This document shows positions 14,976-21,638 of a stretch of DNA of 35,371 nt, in pieces. Source of the stretch: an uncultured Acidimicrobiales bacterium (GTDB lineage Bacteria > Actinomycetota > Acidimicrobiia > Acidimicrobiales > SHLQ01); NCBI GenBank assembly GCA_938041035.1, contig CALHYX010000091.1, forward strand, positions 1 to 35,371, in the 5' to 3' direction. The notes under the pieces are model-generated. The model searched no databases and had not been told where the DNA came from. It saw nothing but the letters and a program-made list of their open reading frames with translations. Numbering within the stretch: the first letter of the stretch is position 1; each line of letters opens with the position of its first letter. Both the position numbers and the translations under genes were made by a program.

Positions 14976-16283
14976 ATGTCGCACTGCCGGTTTCGTTCGA
15001 TCGTGCTCCCCGCCTGCTTCGTGTGCCTGGCGTTGATCGCCGCTGCGTGTGGCGACGGGGCATCCGATGCGGCCGCCACCGACGACGCCCGATCGGCAGC
15101 CGACGCGGAATCCACGACCGCGGCACCCGCAACATCGCCCCCCACGGTCTCGGAGTCGACGCCGGCGGTGCCAACGACCGAGGCGCCCGAAACGGTGCCG
15201 GCGGACACCGCACCCCCGGAGACGCCCGCACCCACGACCACGGCCGCGGCGCCCGAGTTCGACTTCAGCGCCATCAGCCCCATCGTCGAGGGCTACATCG
15301 CCGAAAACGAGTTGAACGGCGCCGGCCTCATCATCGTGCACCGCGACCACGGCGTCATCCATCACGACCACTGGGGCGAGTTCTCCGAGGATCGGGTCTC
15401 GCTCATCGCATCATCGTCGAAGATGATCACCGCCGGGGTGCTGTTGCACCTCCAGGACGAGGGCCTGCTCGACATCGATGCGCCCGTGGCCGACGTGGTC
15501 GAGTGGGGGAGTGCGAACCCGGCCATCACCCCGGCCCAGCTGCTGTCGAACAGCTCCGGGCTCGTCGGGCTGTTCCCCGACGCCGCCTTCGGCCCCTACC
15601 TGTGTCAGTACCTCAACAGCGGCACGATGCAGACCTGCGCCAGCACCATCTTCACCACGGCCGATGATGACACCGAGGTCGTCGAACCCGACACCGAGTT
15701 TCGCTACGGCGGCGCGCAGTGGCAGGTGGCCGGAGCGGTCGCCGAGGTGGCGTCCGGGCAGTCGTGGGCGGAGCTGATCGACGACATCTACGTCGAGCCG
15801 TGCGGCGTCGCCACGCTCGGGTACAACAACCATTTCGCCTCGATCGGCACCGGCTTTGACTACCCGGTGGCGTTCAACGCCGACCCGGGGACGCTCGAAC
15901 CGACCGAAAACCCCAACATGGAGGGCGGCGCGTACATCACCACCGGCGACTACGGAAAGCTCCTGTTGATGCACCTGCGCGACGGTCGCTGCGGCGACAC
16001 CCAGGTGCTGTCGACCGAAGCGTTGGCGGCCATGCACGGCGACCGGATCGACACGGCGTACGACGGCGATGCCTACGGCGAGGACACCGGCTACGGCATG
16101 GGTTGGTGGGTCAACCGGCCGACCGGACGGATCACCGACGAAGGGGCCTACGGCTCGGTGCCGTGGATCGACCTCGAGGATGGCTACGGCGCGTACCTGG
16201 TGATCGAAGCCAGCTCCGCGCTCGGGGGCGCCCTCGCCGCCCAGCTCTACGACGTCGTGGAGGAAACCGTCACCGGCGGTTGA
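14976..16283 (+). CDS. beta-lactamase-fold serine hydrolase lipoprotein
   Basis: The 435-residue product is a secreted lipoprotein of the beta-lactamase/class C penicillin-binding-like (Pfam Beta-lactamase) family. The signal peptide ends in LIAAAC (lipidated C25), followed by a 60-residue Thr/Pro/Ala/Glu-rich linker to about residue 92. The catalytic SxxK is in IASSSKM (S146, K149), and LHLQDEGLLDIDAPV follows as usual. The second motif, normally YxN, reads YGG at 244-246, so the Asn is missing. Likely roles are esterase, D-aminopeptidase or peptidoglycan-related hydrolysis; substrate unknown. The start is the ATG just before the signal peptide; a frame beginning 24 codons upstream would hide it. 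Confidence 0.85.
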   Translation: MSHCRFRSIVLPACFVCLALIAAACGDGASDAAATDDARSAADAESTTAAPATSPPTVSESTPAVPTTEAPETVPADTAPPETPAPTTTAAAPEFDFSAISPIVEGYIAENELNGAGLIIVHRDHGVIHHDHWGEFSEDRVSLIASSSKMITAGVLLHLQDEGLLDIDAPVADVVEWGSANPAITPAQLLSNSSGLVGLFPDAAFGPYLCQYLNSGTMQTCASTIFTTADDDTEVVEPDTEFRYGGAQWQVAGAVAEVASGQSWAELIDDIYVEPCGVATLGYNNHFASIGTGFDYPVAFNADPGTLEPTENPNMEGGAYITTGDYGKLLLMHLRDGRCGDTQVLSTEALAAMHGDRIDTAYDGDAYGEDTGYGMGWWVNRPTGRITDEGAYGSVPWIDLEDGYGAYLVIEASSALGGALAAQLYDVVEETVTGG

Positions 16284-16294
16284 ACCAACCTCGG

Positions 16295-16300
16295 TAGGCT
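16295..16300 (+). promoter_or_regulatory. candidate -10 element (TAGGCT) of a leaderless metG transcript
   Basis: TAGGCT lies 6 nt before the GTG at 16307, with no SD in the 23-bp gap after the preceding gene. Confidence 0.5.
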
Positions 16301-16306
16301 CGTCGG

Positions 16307-17815
16307 GTGGGCCGCATCTACCTGACGACACCGATCTATTACGTGAACGATGTGCCGCACGTCGGCCACGCCTTCACCACGATAAACACCGACGCCGTGG
16401 CCCGATGGCACCGCCTGCTGGGCGACGAGGTGCACTTTCTCACCGGTACCGACGAGCACGGGCTGAAGGTGCAGCGATCGGCGGAGGAACTCGGGCGGAC
16501 GCCGATCGAGCACGCCGACATCACCAGCGCCCGCTTTGGTGAAGCCTGGGAACTGCTGAACATCAGCAACGACGACTTCATTCGCACCACCGAACCCCGC
16601 CATCACGACTCGGTGCAGGCGCTGATGCAACGCATCTACGACAACGGTCATATCTACCTCGACACCTACGAGGGCACGTACTGCGTGTCGTGTGAGGCCT
16701 ACTACTCCGACGACGACCTCATCGATGGTGATCACTGCCCGGTGCACAAGCGGCCCGTCGAACACATGGTCGAGGAGAACTACTTCTTCCGGCTGTCGGC
16801 GTTCGAGCAGCCCTTGCTCGACTGGTTCGCCGCCTTCCCCGACAACGTCACCCCCGAGGGCTACCGCAACGAGGCGCTCGGCCTCCTGCGCCAGGGCCTC
16901 GACGACCTGTCGATCTCGCGGACGAGTATCGATTGGGGCGTGCCGCTGCCCTGGGACGACGCTCACGTCTTCTACGTCTGGTACGACGCCCTCATCAACT
17001 ACGCCACCGCGGTGGGCTTCGGCGCTGATCCGGAACGGTTCGCCCACTGGTGGCCGCACACCCATCACCTGATGGCCAAGGACATCATTCGATTCCACAT
17101 CATTTACTGGCCGGCGATGCTGCTGGCGGCGGGGATCGAACCGCTCCCGACGTACCACGTCCACGGCTACCTCCTGCTCGGCGGTGAAAAGATGTCGAAG
17201 ACCGGGCTGAACAACGTGTCGCCCGCCGACATGGTCGATGCCTTTGGGGTCGATGGGTTCCGCTACGCACTGTTGCGCGACAACTCCTTTGGGCCCGACA
17301 GCGACTTCAGCTACGAGGCCTTGCTGGCGCGCTACAACACCGATCTGGCCAATACCTTCGGCAACCTGTTGCAACGGGTGACGACGATCGTGCAGAAGTC
17401 CTGCGGAGGCGTCGGGCCCAAGCCGCAGGAGGCGAGCCCGCTGCGCGCTCTGGCCGAGACGGCCTATGAGGAGACGGCGGCCGCCTGGGAGCGGGTTCAG
17501 CCCGCTCAGGCACTCGACGCGACCTGGCGACTGGTGCGCGACACCAACGAGTACCTCCAGGAGCATGAACCCTGGAAACTCGAACCGGGCAAGGAGCTCG
17601 ACGCCATCATGGGCGATGCCCTGGAGGTGCTGCGGATCGTCGCCATCCTCGGATCGCCGGCGATCCCCGCCGGTGCGGTCGAGGCGTGGCGTCGGCTCGG
17701 CCTCGAGGGGTCGCCGCTCGACCAGCGGCTACCCGCCGCGGCGGGTTGGGGTCAGTATCGCGGCGGCCTCGACGTGGTCAAGGGCGACCCGCTGTTCCCC
17801 CGCCTCAAGGGGTGA
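16307..17815 (+). CDS. metG: methionyl-tRNA synthetase
   Basis: This class I aminoacyl-tRNA synthetase charges initiator and elongator tRNA-Met. The 502-residue product is the short form, without the C-terminal EMAP/dimerisation domain. The HIGH motif reads HVGH (18-21) after TTPIYYVND, and the KMSKS motif reads KMSKT (295-299). A single zinc-knuckle-like insert contains C126xxC129 and C144-P-V-H147. DWGVPLPWDDAHVFYVWYDALINY is the methionine-pocket region. The anticodon-binding helices follow (ANTFGNLLQR...). It starts at GTG, with TAGGCT 6 nt upstream. tatD follows after about 57 bp, a common pairing. Confidence 0.97.
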   Translation: MGRIYLTTPIYYVNDVPHVGHAFTTINTDAVARWHRLLGDEVHFLTGTDEHGLKVQRSAEELGRTPIEHADITSARFGEAWELLNISNDDFIRTTEPRHHDSVQALMQRIYDNGHIYLDTYEGTYCVSCEAYYSDDDLIDGDHCPVHKRPVEHMVEENYFFRLSAFEQPLLDWFAAFPDNVTPEGYRNEALGLLRQGLDDLSISRTSIDWGVPLPWDDAHVFYVWYDALINYATAVGFGADPERFAHWWPHTHHLMAKDIIRFHIIYWPAMLLAAGIEPLPTYHVHGYLLLGGEKMSKTGLNNVSPADMVDAFGVDGFRYALLRDNSFGPDSDFSYEALLARYNTDLANTFGNLLQRVTTIVQKSCGGVGPKPQEASPLRALAETAYEETAAAWERVQPAQALDATWRLVRDTNEYLQEHEPWKLEPGKELDAIMGDALEVLRIVAILGSPAIPAGAVEAWRRLGLEGSPLDQRLPAAAGWGQYRGGLDVVKGDPLFPRLKG

Positions 17816-17823
17816 GCATCGTC

Positions 17824-17883
17824 ATGGATCGGTTTGATCAGCTTGCGGTTGACGAGGATCGGTTTGAGAAGCATGTGGTTTGA
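17824..17883 (+). other. possible 19-codon leader ORF with internal repeats, overlapping tatD start
   Basis: An ATG at 17824 opens a 19-codon frame (MDRFDQLAVDEDRFEKHVV) that ends 8 bases into tatD. GGATCGGTTTGA occurs twice, at 17826-17837 and 17856-17867, and TTTGATCA occurs at 17833-17840 and 17879-17886. It may be a coupled leader peptide or just a partial duplication of the tatD start (FDQ occurs in both). There is no independent evidence that it is translated. Confidence 0.3.
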
Positions 17884-18637
17884 TCAACACTGCCATCTGC
17901 CGGTGGGCCCGGAGGGGGACGCCCTCGTCGCCGAGGCCCGTGAGGCGGGGGTGGTCGGGATGATCTGCGTGGGCACCGATCGGGAGACCTCAGCGGCCGC
18001 CATCGAGGTGGCGGCTCGCCATGACGACGTCTGGGCGACCGTCGGGGTGCACCCCCACGAAGCCGACGGGGGTATGGCCGGCATCGTGGAGCTGCTGGAT
18101 CGGCCCCGGGTGGTGGCGGTTGGCGAAGCGGGCCTCGACTATCACTACGACCATTCGCCGCGCCCGGTGCAGCGCGAGGTGTTCGCCACCCAGATTGCCC
18201 TGGCAAACGAACGCGACCTGCCGCTGGTGATTCACACCCGGGAAGCGTGGGACGACACCTTTGCCGTCCTCGACCGGGAAGGCACCCCCAGGCGTACGGT
18301 GTTCCACTGCTTCACCGGCGGCCCCGACGAGGCGGCTGGTGCGGTGGAGCGGGGCGCGAGCCTGTCGATCAGCGGCATCGTGACCTTCGGGTCCGCGGAT
18401 GACGTTCGGGCAGCGGTCGAGGCGACCCCGTTGGCGTCGCTGCTGGTCGAGACCGACTCGCCGTATCTCGCGCCCGCGCCGCATCGGGGTGCGCCGAATC
18501 GGCCCGCGTTGGTGGCGGTGGTCGGGGAACGCGTCGCGAGCCTCAAGGACCTCGACCCCGAAGTGGTGGGGGCTCAGACCGTGAAAAACACCGAGGTTTT
18601 CTACGGCATCCACCGCGCGTCGGGGCGCGATACGTAA
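17873..18637 (+). CDS. tatD: TatD-family metal-dependent DNase/hydrolase
   Basis: The 254-residue product is a TIM-barrel TatD nuclease (3'-5' exonuclease in DNA repair or turnover). Metal ligands are all visible: H6 and H8 in DQHCHLP, E85 in VGEAGLDY, H121 in VIHTR, H145 in FHCFTGG and D195 in ETDSPYLAP. The start is the ATG at 17873, giving MWFDQHCHLP, where the HxH is at the expected distance from the N-terminus. Upstream lies a short repeated stretch with an overlapping tiny frame. It follows metG and precedes rpf and rsmA, the same neighbourhood as in many actinobacteria (metG–tatD–rpf–ksgA–ispE). Confidence 0.95.
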   Translation: MWFDQHCHLPVGPEGDALVAEAREAGVVGMICVGTDRETSAAAIEVAARHDDVWATVGVHPHEADGGMAGIVELLDRPRVVAVGEAGLDYHYDHSPRPVQREVFATQIALANERDLPLVIHTREAWDDTFAVLDREGTPRRTVFHCFTGGPDEAAGAVERGASLSISGIVTFGSADDVRAAVEATPLASLLVETDSPYLAPAPHRGAPNRPALVAVVGERVASLKDLDPEVVGAQTVKNTEVFYGIHRASGRDT

Positions 18638-18647
18638 CATCCCGGAC

Positions 18648-18672
18648 CGTTTCGTAACCTTGTTAAGAAACG
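18648..18672. promoter_or_regulatory. 25-bp palindrome upstream of the rpf promoter
   Basis: CGTTTCGTAAC (18648-18658) and GTTAAGAAACG (18662-18672) form an 11-bp inverted repeat with one mismatch around CTT. It is centred about 58 bp before the predicted transcription start, an activator-like position. A second CGTAAC lies exactly 20 bp before the one in the left arm (18633), and TGTTACG (18692-18698) is its inverse. GTAAC-type boxes resemble sites reported for actinobacterial MtrA, which controls rpf and cell-wall hydrolase genes; that link is inference. Confidence 0.6.
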
Positions 18673-18682
18673 ATTCATAGAG

Positions 18683-18711
18683 TTGCGTTCGTGTTACGGC
18701 CTCCCTAGGTT
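18683..18711 (+). promoter_or_regulatory. candidate sigma-A-type promoter of rpf
   Basis: TTGCGT (18683-18688) and TAGGTT (18706-18711) are separated by 17 bp, the best -35/-10 pair in the window. Transcription would start near 18718, leaving a leader of about 80 nt. Confidence 0.5.
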
Positions 18712-18737
18712 GTCCAACGACCTCGCCCGGTCAGCCA

Positions 18738-18797
18738 GGCGCACCGTGCGCCAAACCAGAGAAATTTGGGTAGTGAAGGGACGGAGCTCTGGAGGGC
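18738..18797 (+). promoter_or_regulatory. structured rpf 5' leader with a helix that can mask the SD
   Basis: The leader holds a perfect hairpin, GGCGCA-CCG-TGCGCC (18738-18752). It also holds CCAGAG (18756-18761), which can pair with CTCTGG (18787-18792) and so cover the start of the SD GGAGG (18791-18795). CCAAA (18751-18755) can alternatively pair with TTTGG (18765-18769), competing with the hairpin. Mutually exclusive pairings suggest translational control; no known riboswitch class was recognised. Confidence 0.4.
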
Positions 18798-19640
18798 ATG
18801 CCGCGCAGGGAGCGATGGCGCGTCGCGCTTGCCGTTTTGGTTGCGCTGCTCTCGATCCCCCTGCTTCTCATCGATGCTGATTCCTCGGCCAACGCCGGGG
18901 GTGAAAGCGAAGCCGTCGCCGTCGCCACGATCGCGCCCGTCGCCGAACGCGCCGTCGCCGATGTGGTCGAATCCCCGCGCATCCGAGTCCTCGCCGCCCG
19001 AGCGCTGGCCTGGACCGAGGCCCGCCACCGGGCGCAGGCGGACGCGACCGCTGAGGCGATAGCCCTGGCGGAGGCCCAGAACGACGCCGCCCTGGGTTCG
19101 ACCACGACGACCACGGAGCCGCCCGCCGCCACCGCGCCGCCGGCGACCGATCCGCCGCCCCCGGCCACCGATGCGCCGCCGGCCACCGATCCGCCTCCGC
19201 CGGCAACCACCGCGCCGCCGGCCACCGACCCGCCTCCGCCGGCCACCGATCCTCCGGCACCGGTGACCACACCGTCGACGACCGCGGACCCCGGCGCCAC
19301 CAACCCCGCACCGACCGATGGTCCGCCGGTCACCGCGCCTCGACCGCCCGACACCACGTTGCCGCCCGCACCGGGCGACCCCACCGCCGCCCAGTGGGCC
19401 GCGCTGCGCCAATGTGAGAGCAGCGGGAACTATCAGGCGGTCAGTCGCACCGGGAAGTTCCGCGGGGCCTACCAGTTCAGTCGGGCGACCTGGGACTTTG
19501 TCGCCGGCCAGGTCCGGCCCCGACTCGTCGGGGTCGACCCGATCGCGGCGTCGCCGGCCGACCAGGACTTCATGGCGCTGTCGTTGTACCGCATGAGTGG
19601 TCCGGGGCAGTGGCCCGAGTGCGGCCGACACCTGCGCTGA
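18798..19640 (+). CDS. rpf: resuscitation-promoting-factor-like transglycosylase (Rpf domain)
   Basis: This secreted peptidoglycan-cleaving enzyme is of the Rpf family, needed in actinobacteria for regrowth from dormancy. The 280-residue product has an N-terminal membrane anchor/signal (RVALAVLVALLSIPLLLID), an Ala/Glu-rich helical stretch to about residue 98, then a Pro/Thr/Ala/Asp linker (about 100-195) built of PPATDPPPP-like units. The C-terminal Rpf domain is WAALRQCESSGNY...RGAYQFSRATWDFVA, with catalytic Glu at E207 and conserved cysteines C206 and C275. It lacks DUF348/G5 domains, so it is simpler than RpfB. The SD GGAGG is 2 nt from the ATG. rsmA follows after 4 bp, the conserved rpf–ksgA–ispE order. 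Confidence 0.92.
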   Translation: MPRRERWRVALAVLVALLSIPLLLIDADSSANAGGESEAVAVATIAPVAERAVADVVESPRIRVLAARALAWTEARHRAQADATAEAIALAEAQNDAALGSTTTTTEPPAATAPPATDPPPPATDAPPATDPPPPATTAPPATDPPPPATDPPAPVTTPSTTADPGATNPAPTDGPPVTAPRPPDTTLPPAPGDPTAAQWAALRQCESSGNYQAVSRTGKFRGAYQFSRATWDFVAGQVRPRLVGVDPIAASPADQDFMALSLYRMSGPGQWPECGRHLR

Positions 19641-19644
19641 CCCG

Positions 19645-20463
19645 ATGACCCACTCCCGACCGGCGCTCCGAGCGTTGCTCGAACGCGCCGGTGCGGAGGC
19701 GAAACGGTCGTTGGGCCAGAACTTCGTGGTCGACCCCAATACGGTGCGCAAGATCGCGCACCTCGCCGGCGTGGGAGCCGGTGACACCGTCGTCGAAATC
19801 GGCGCCGGGCTCGGGTCGCTCACGCTGGCGCTGCTCGAAACCGGGGCCCGGGTGATCGCGGTGGAGATCGACGACCATCTCGTGCCGCTACTTCGCGACG
19901 TCGTCGAACCCGCCGGGGCGGTAGTCGTGCACGGCGACGCCCGGCGCATCGATTGGGAAGCCACCGTGGGTTCCGGGCCGGTGGCCCTGGTCGCCAATCT
20001 GCCCTACAACATCGCCACCCCGTTGGTGCTCGATCTGCTCGACGACGTCCCGGCCATCGGGTCGATGCTGGTGATGGTGCAGCGCGAGGCCGGTGACCGG
20101 CTGGTGGCGGGACCCGGCGACGCCGCCTATGGCCTGCCGTCGGTGAAGGTGAGGTACTGGGCGACCGCCCGCACGGTCGGGACGGTCCCCGCCACCGTTT
20201 TTCACCCGCAGCCCCGGGTGGAGTCGAGTCTGGTCGAGATCGTCCGGCGACCGCCCCAGGTCGAAGCCGACCCGGCCACGTTGTTCCACCTCGCCCGGAG
20301 CGCGTTCGGTCAGCGGCGAAAGATGCTGCGCAAGTCGCTGAGCGGCCAGGTCGATGCCGAACAGTTCGCCGCGGCGGGCGTTGAGCCGTCGGCGCGCCCG
20401 GAGGAACTCGACGTGGGGGAGTGGGCGGCGCTGGCTCGCCACGTGTCTACCCTGGAGCGCTGA
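19645..20463 (+). CDS. rsmA: 16S rRNA (adenine1518/1519-N6)-dimethyltransferase
   Basis: RsmA (KsgA) dimethylates two adjacent adenines near the 3' end of 16S rRNA, acting late in 30S assembly. The 272-residue product has RSLGQNFVVD at 21-30, SAM motif I VVEIGAGLGSLT at 49-60, acidic motif II AVEID, and the catalytic motif IV NLPYNIATP at 118-126. FHPQPRVESSLV and FGQRRKMLRKSL are typical C-terminal blocks. The ATG at 19645 comes 4 bp after the rpf stop; an earlier in-frame start would overlap rpf. The stop overlaps the ispE start as TGATG. Confidence 0.97.
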   Translation: MTHSRPALRALLERAGAEAKRSLGQNFVVDPNTVRKIAHLAGVGAGDTVVEIGAGLGSLTLALLETGARVIAVEIDDHLVPLLRDVVEPAGAVVVHGDARRIDWEATVGSGPVALVANLPYNIATPLVLDLLDDVPAIGSMLVMVQREAGDRLVAGPGDAAYGLPSVKVRYWATARTVGTVPATVFHPQPRVESSLVEIVRRPPQVEADPATLFHLARSAFGQRRKMLRKSLSGQVDAEQFAAAGVEPSARPEELDVGEWAALARHVSTLER

Positions 20464-21161
20464 TGCCGACGCTGTTCGCCCCCGCAAAACTGACCGTCTC
20501 GCTGGCCGTGACCGGCGTGCGCCCCGACGGTATGCATGAGATCGACGCCGAGATGGTCACCCTCGACTTTGGTGACAGCCTCGAGGTCGAGGAGGGCGAC
20601 GGCCTGGAGGTGGTGGGCCGGCCCGACCTCGACCTTGGCCCGGACAACCTGATCGATCGGGCGCTTCGGCTCGTGGGTCGCACCGCCTTCGTGCGGTTGC
20701 ACAAGCACATCCCGCCCGGAGCCGGTCTCGGCGGGGGTTCGGCCGACGCGGCCGCCATCCTGCGGTGGGCTGGATTCGCCGACCTGGTGGCCGCCGCCGG
20801 AATCGGAGCCGACGTCGCCTATTGCCTGCACGGTGGCCGGGCGCGGGTCCGCGGGATCGGGGAGAAGGTCGAGCCGCTGGACCACATCGACCAGACGTTC
20901 ACGCTGTTCACCCCCGAGCTGTTTTGTTCCACCCCGGCGGTCTATCGGCGCTGGGACGAACTCGGGGCACCTGCGGGAGATCACGGCAACGACCTCGAAC
21001 CGGCGGCCCTCGACCTGGTGCCGGAGATGGCCGACGCCCGGGACCGGTTGGCCCAGCACTGCGGTCAGCGCCCGCGCCTGGCGGGGTCCGGCAGCACCTG
21101 GTTTGTCGAGGGGACCCACCCCGGCCCGGGGTACCGCGTCTGTCGATCCACGCCGGTGTAA
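20463..21161 (+). CDS. ispE: 4-diphosphocytidyl-2-C-methyl-D-erythritol kinase (short form)
   Basis: IspE phosphorylates CDP-methylerythritol in the MEP isoprenoid pathway. The product shows the GHMP-kinase motifs: APAKLTVSL with catalytic K9, the P-loop-like PPGAGLGGGSADAAA at 84-98, GADVAYCLHGG with the catalytic Asp (D117), and the C-terminal LAGSGSTWFVEG. At 232 residues it is shorter than the usual 280-310. The region between the GGGSADAAA block and GADVAY is about 20 residues shorter than in typical members, and other loops are trimmed too. All key residues remain, so it is probably active. The ATG overlaps the rsmA stop (TGATG). Confidence 0.9.
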   Translation: MPTLFAPAKLTVSLAVTGVRPDGMHEIDAEMVTLDFGDSLEVEEGDGLEVVGRPDLDLGPDNLIDRALRLVGRTAFVRLHKHIPPGAGLGGGSADAAAILRWAGFADLVAAAGIGADVAYCLHGGRARVRGIGEKVEPLDHIDQTFTLFTPELFCSTPAVYRRWDELGAPAGDHGNDLEPAALDLVPEMADARDRLAQHCGQRPRLAGSGSTWFVEGTHPGPGYRVCRSTPV

Positions 21162-21194
21162 CCGAGACCGGTCGGCGCACGCGTTGGCGGCGCG

Positions 21195-21293
21195 TTACTT
21201 ACCGCGTTGGCGCTGGGCGCGCGTCCGCTTCAGCATCTTGCGGTGCTTCTTCTTGCGCATCCGCTTCCGGCGTTTCTTGACGAGTGATCCCAT
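21195..21293 (-). CDS. bS22-like/AURKAIP1-COX24-domain small ribosomal protein (32 aa)
   Basis: The minus-strand ATG at 21293 opens a 32-codon frame ending in TAA. The product starts MGSLVKKRRKRMRKKKHRKM and ends LKRTRAQRQRGK, about two thirds Lys/Arg. This is the conserved 'MGSVIKKRRKRM.KKKHRK..RRTR.QRR..GK' pattern of actinobacterial bS22, a 33-residue 30S protein related to mitochondrial AURKAIP1. TAGGTT lies 10 nt upstream of the ATG (21304-21309), a candidate -10. It is transcribed convergently to ispE with a 33-bp gap. Together with the bL37-like gene at 9679 it supports an actinobacterial origin. Confidence 0.92.
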   Translation of the reverse strand: MGSLVKKRRKRMRKKKHRKMLKRTRAQRQRGK

Positions 21294-21491
21294 GTGATGT
21301 CCCAACCTATCGTAAACAACGACCGCGGCCGACCTCGGCGGCCGGGTTGTTCCTCCTTCGAGGCTGCCCGCCGCATCGGCCCCCGCCGGTCCGCCCGGCC
21401 CCGGCGAGAATTTCTCGGCTCCCGATGTATCGCGGTACTACCCTGAGCCTTCGGGGCCGGTACCCTGAACCCCGCCGCTCGCGCGGCGTCT

Positions 21492-21567
21492 TGGCCGATA
21501 GTTCAGTTGGCAGAACGCCTGATTTTGGATCAGGAGGTCCCTGGTTCGATCCCAGGTCGGCCAGCCA
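21492..21567 (+). tRNA. tRNA-Gln (anticodon TTG), CCA encoded
   Basis: The acceptor stem pairs TGGCCGA (21492-21498) with TCGGCCA (21557-21563). The anticodon stem CCTGA/TCAGG encloses the loop TTTTGGA with anticodon TTG (21525-21527). The T arm is CCTGG-TTCGATC-CCAGG (21540-21556). After discriminator G21564 the CCA is encoded (21565-21567). It reads CAA codons for glutamine. Two copies of TACCCTGA lie upstream (21439 and 21461); the second could contain the -10. Confidence 0.97.
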
Positions 21568-21638
21568 AGATCGAGATGTCCGCGCATCGTTGTTCCCACA
21601 TCCTGACCCCCCGATGGTCGAGGCGGTAGACAAAGGTC

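Noticed and set aside
18640..18797. c-di-AMP (ydaO-type) riboswitch upstream of rpf
   Set aside because: The leader is structured and rpf genes in Streptomyces use this class, but I could not find the conserved core segments, and the leader is too short for the usual length.
18705..19997. Antisense Gly/Ala-rich frame opposite rpf and rsmA
   Set aside because: It mirrors the Pro/Thr linker of Rpf and has no independent start signals.
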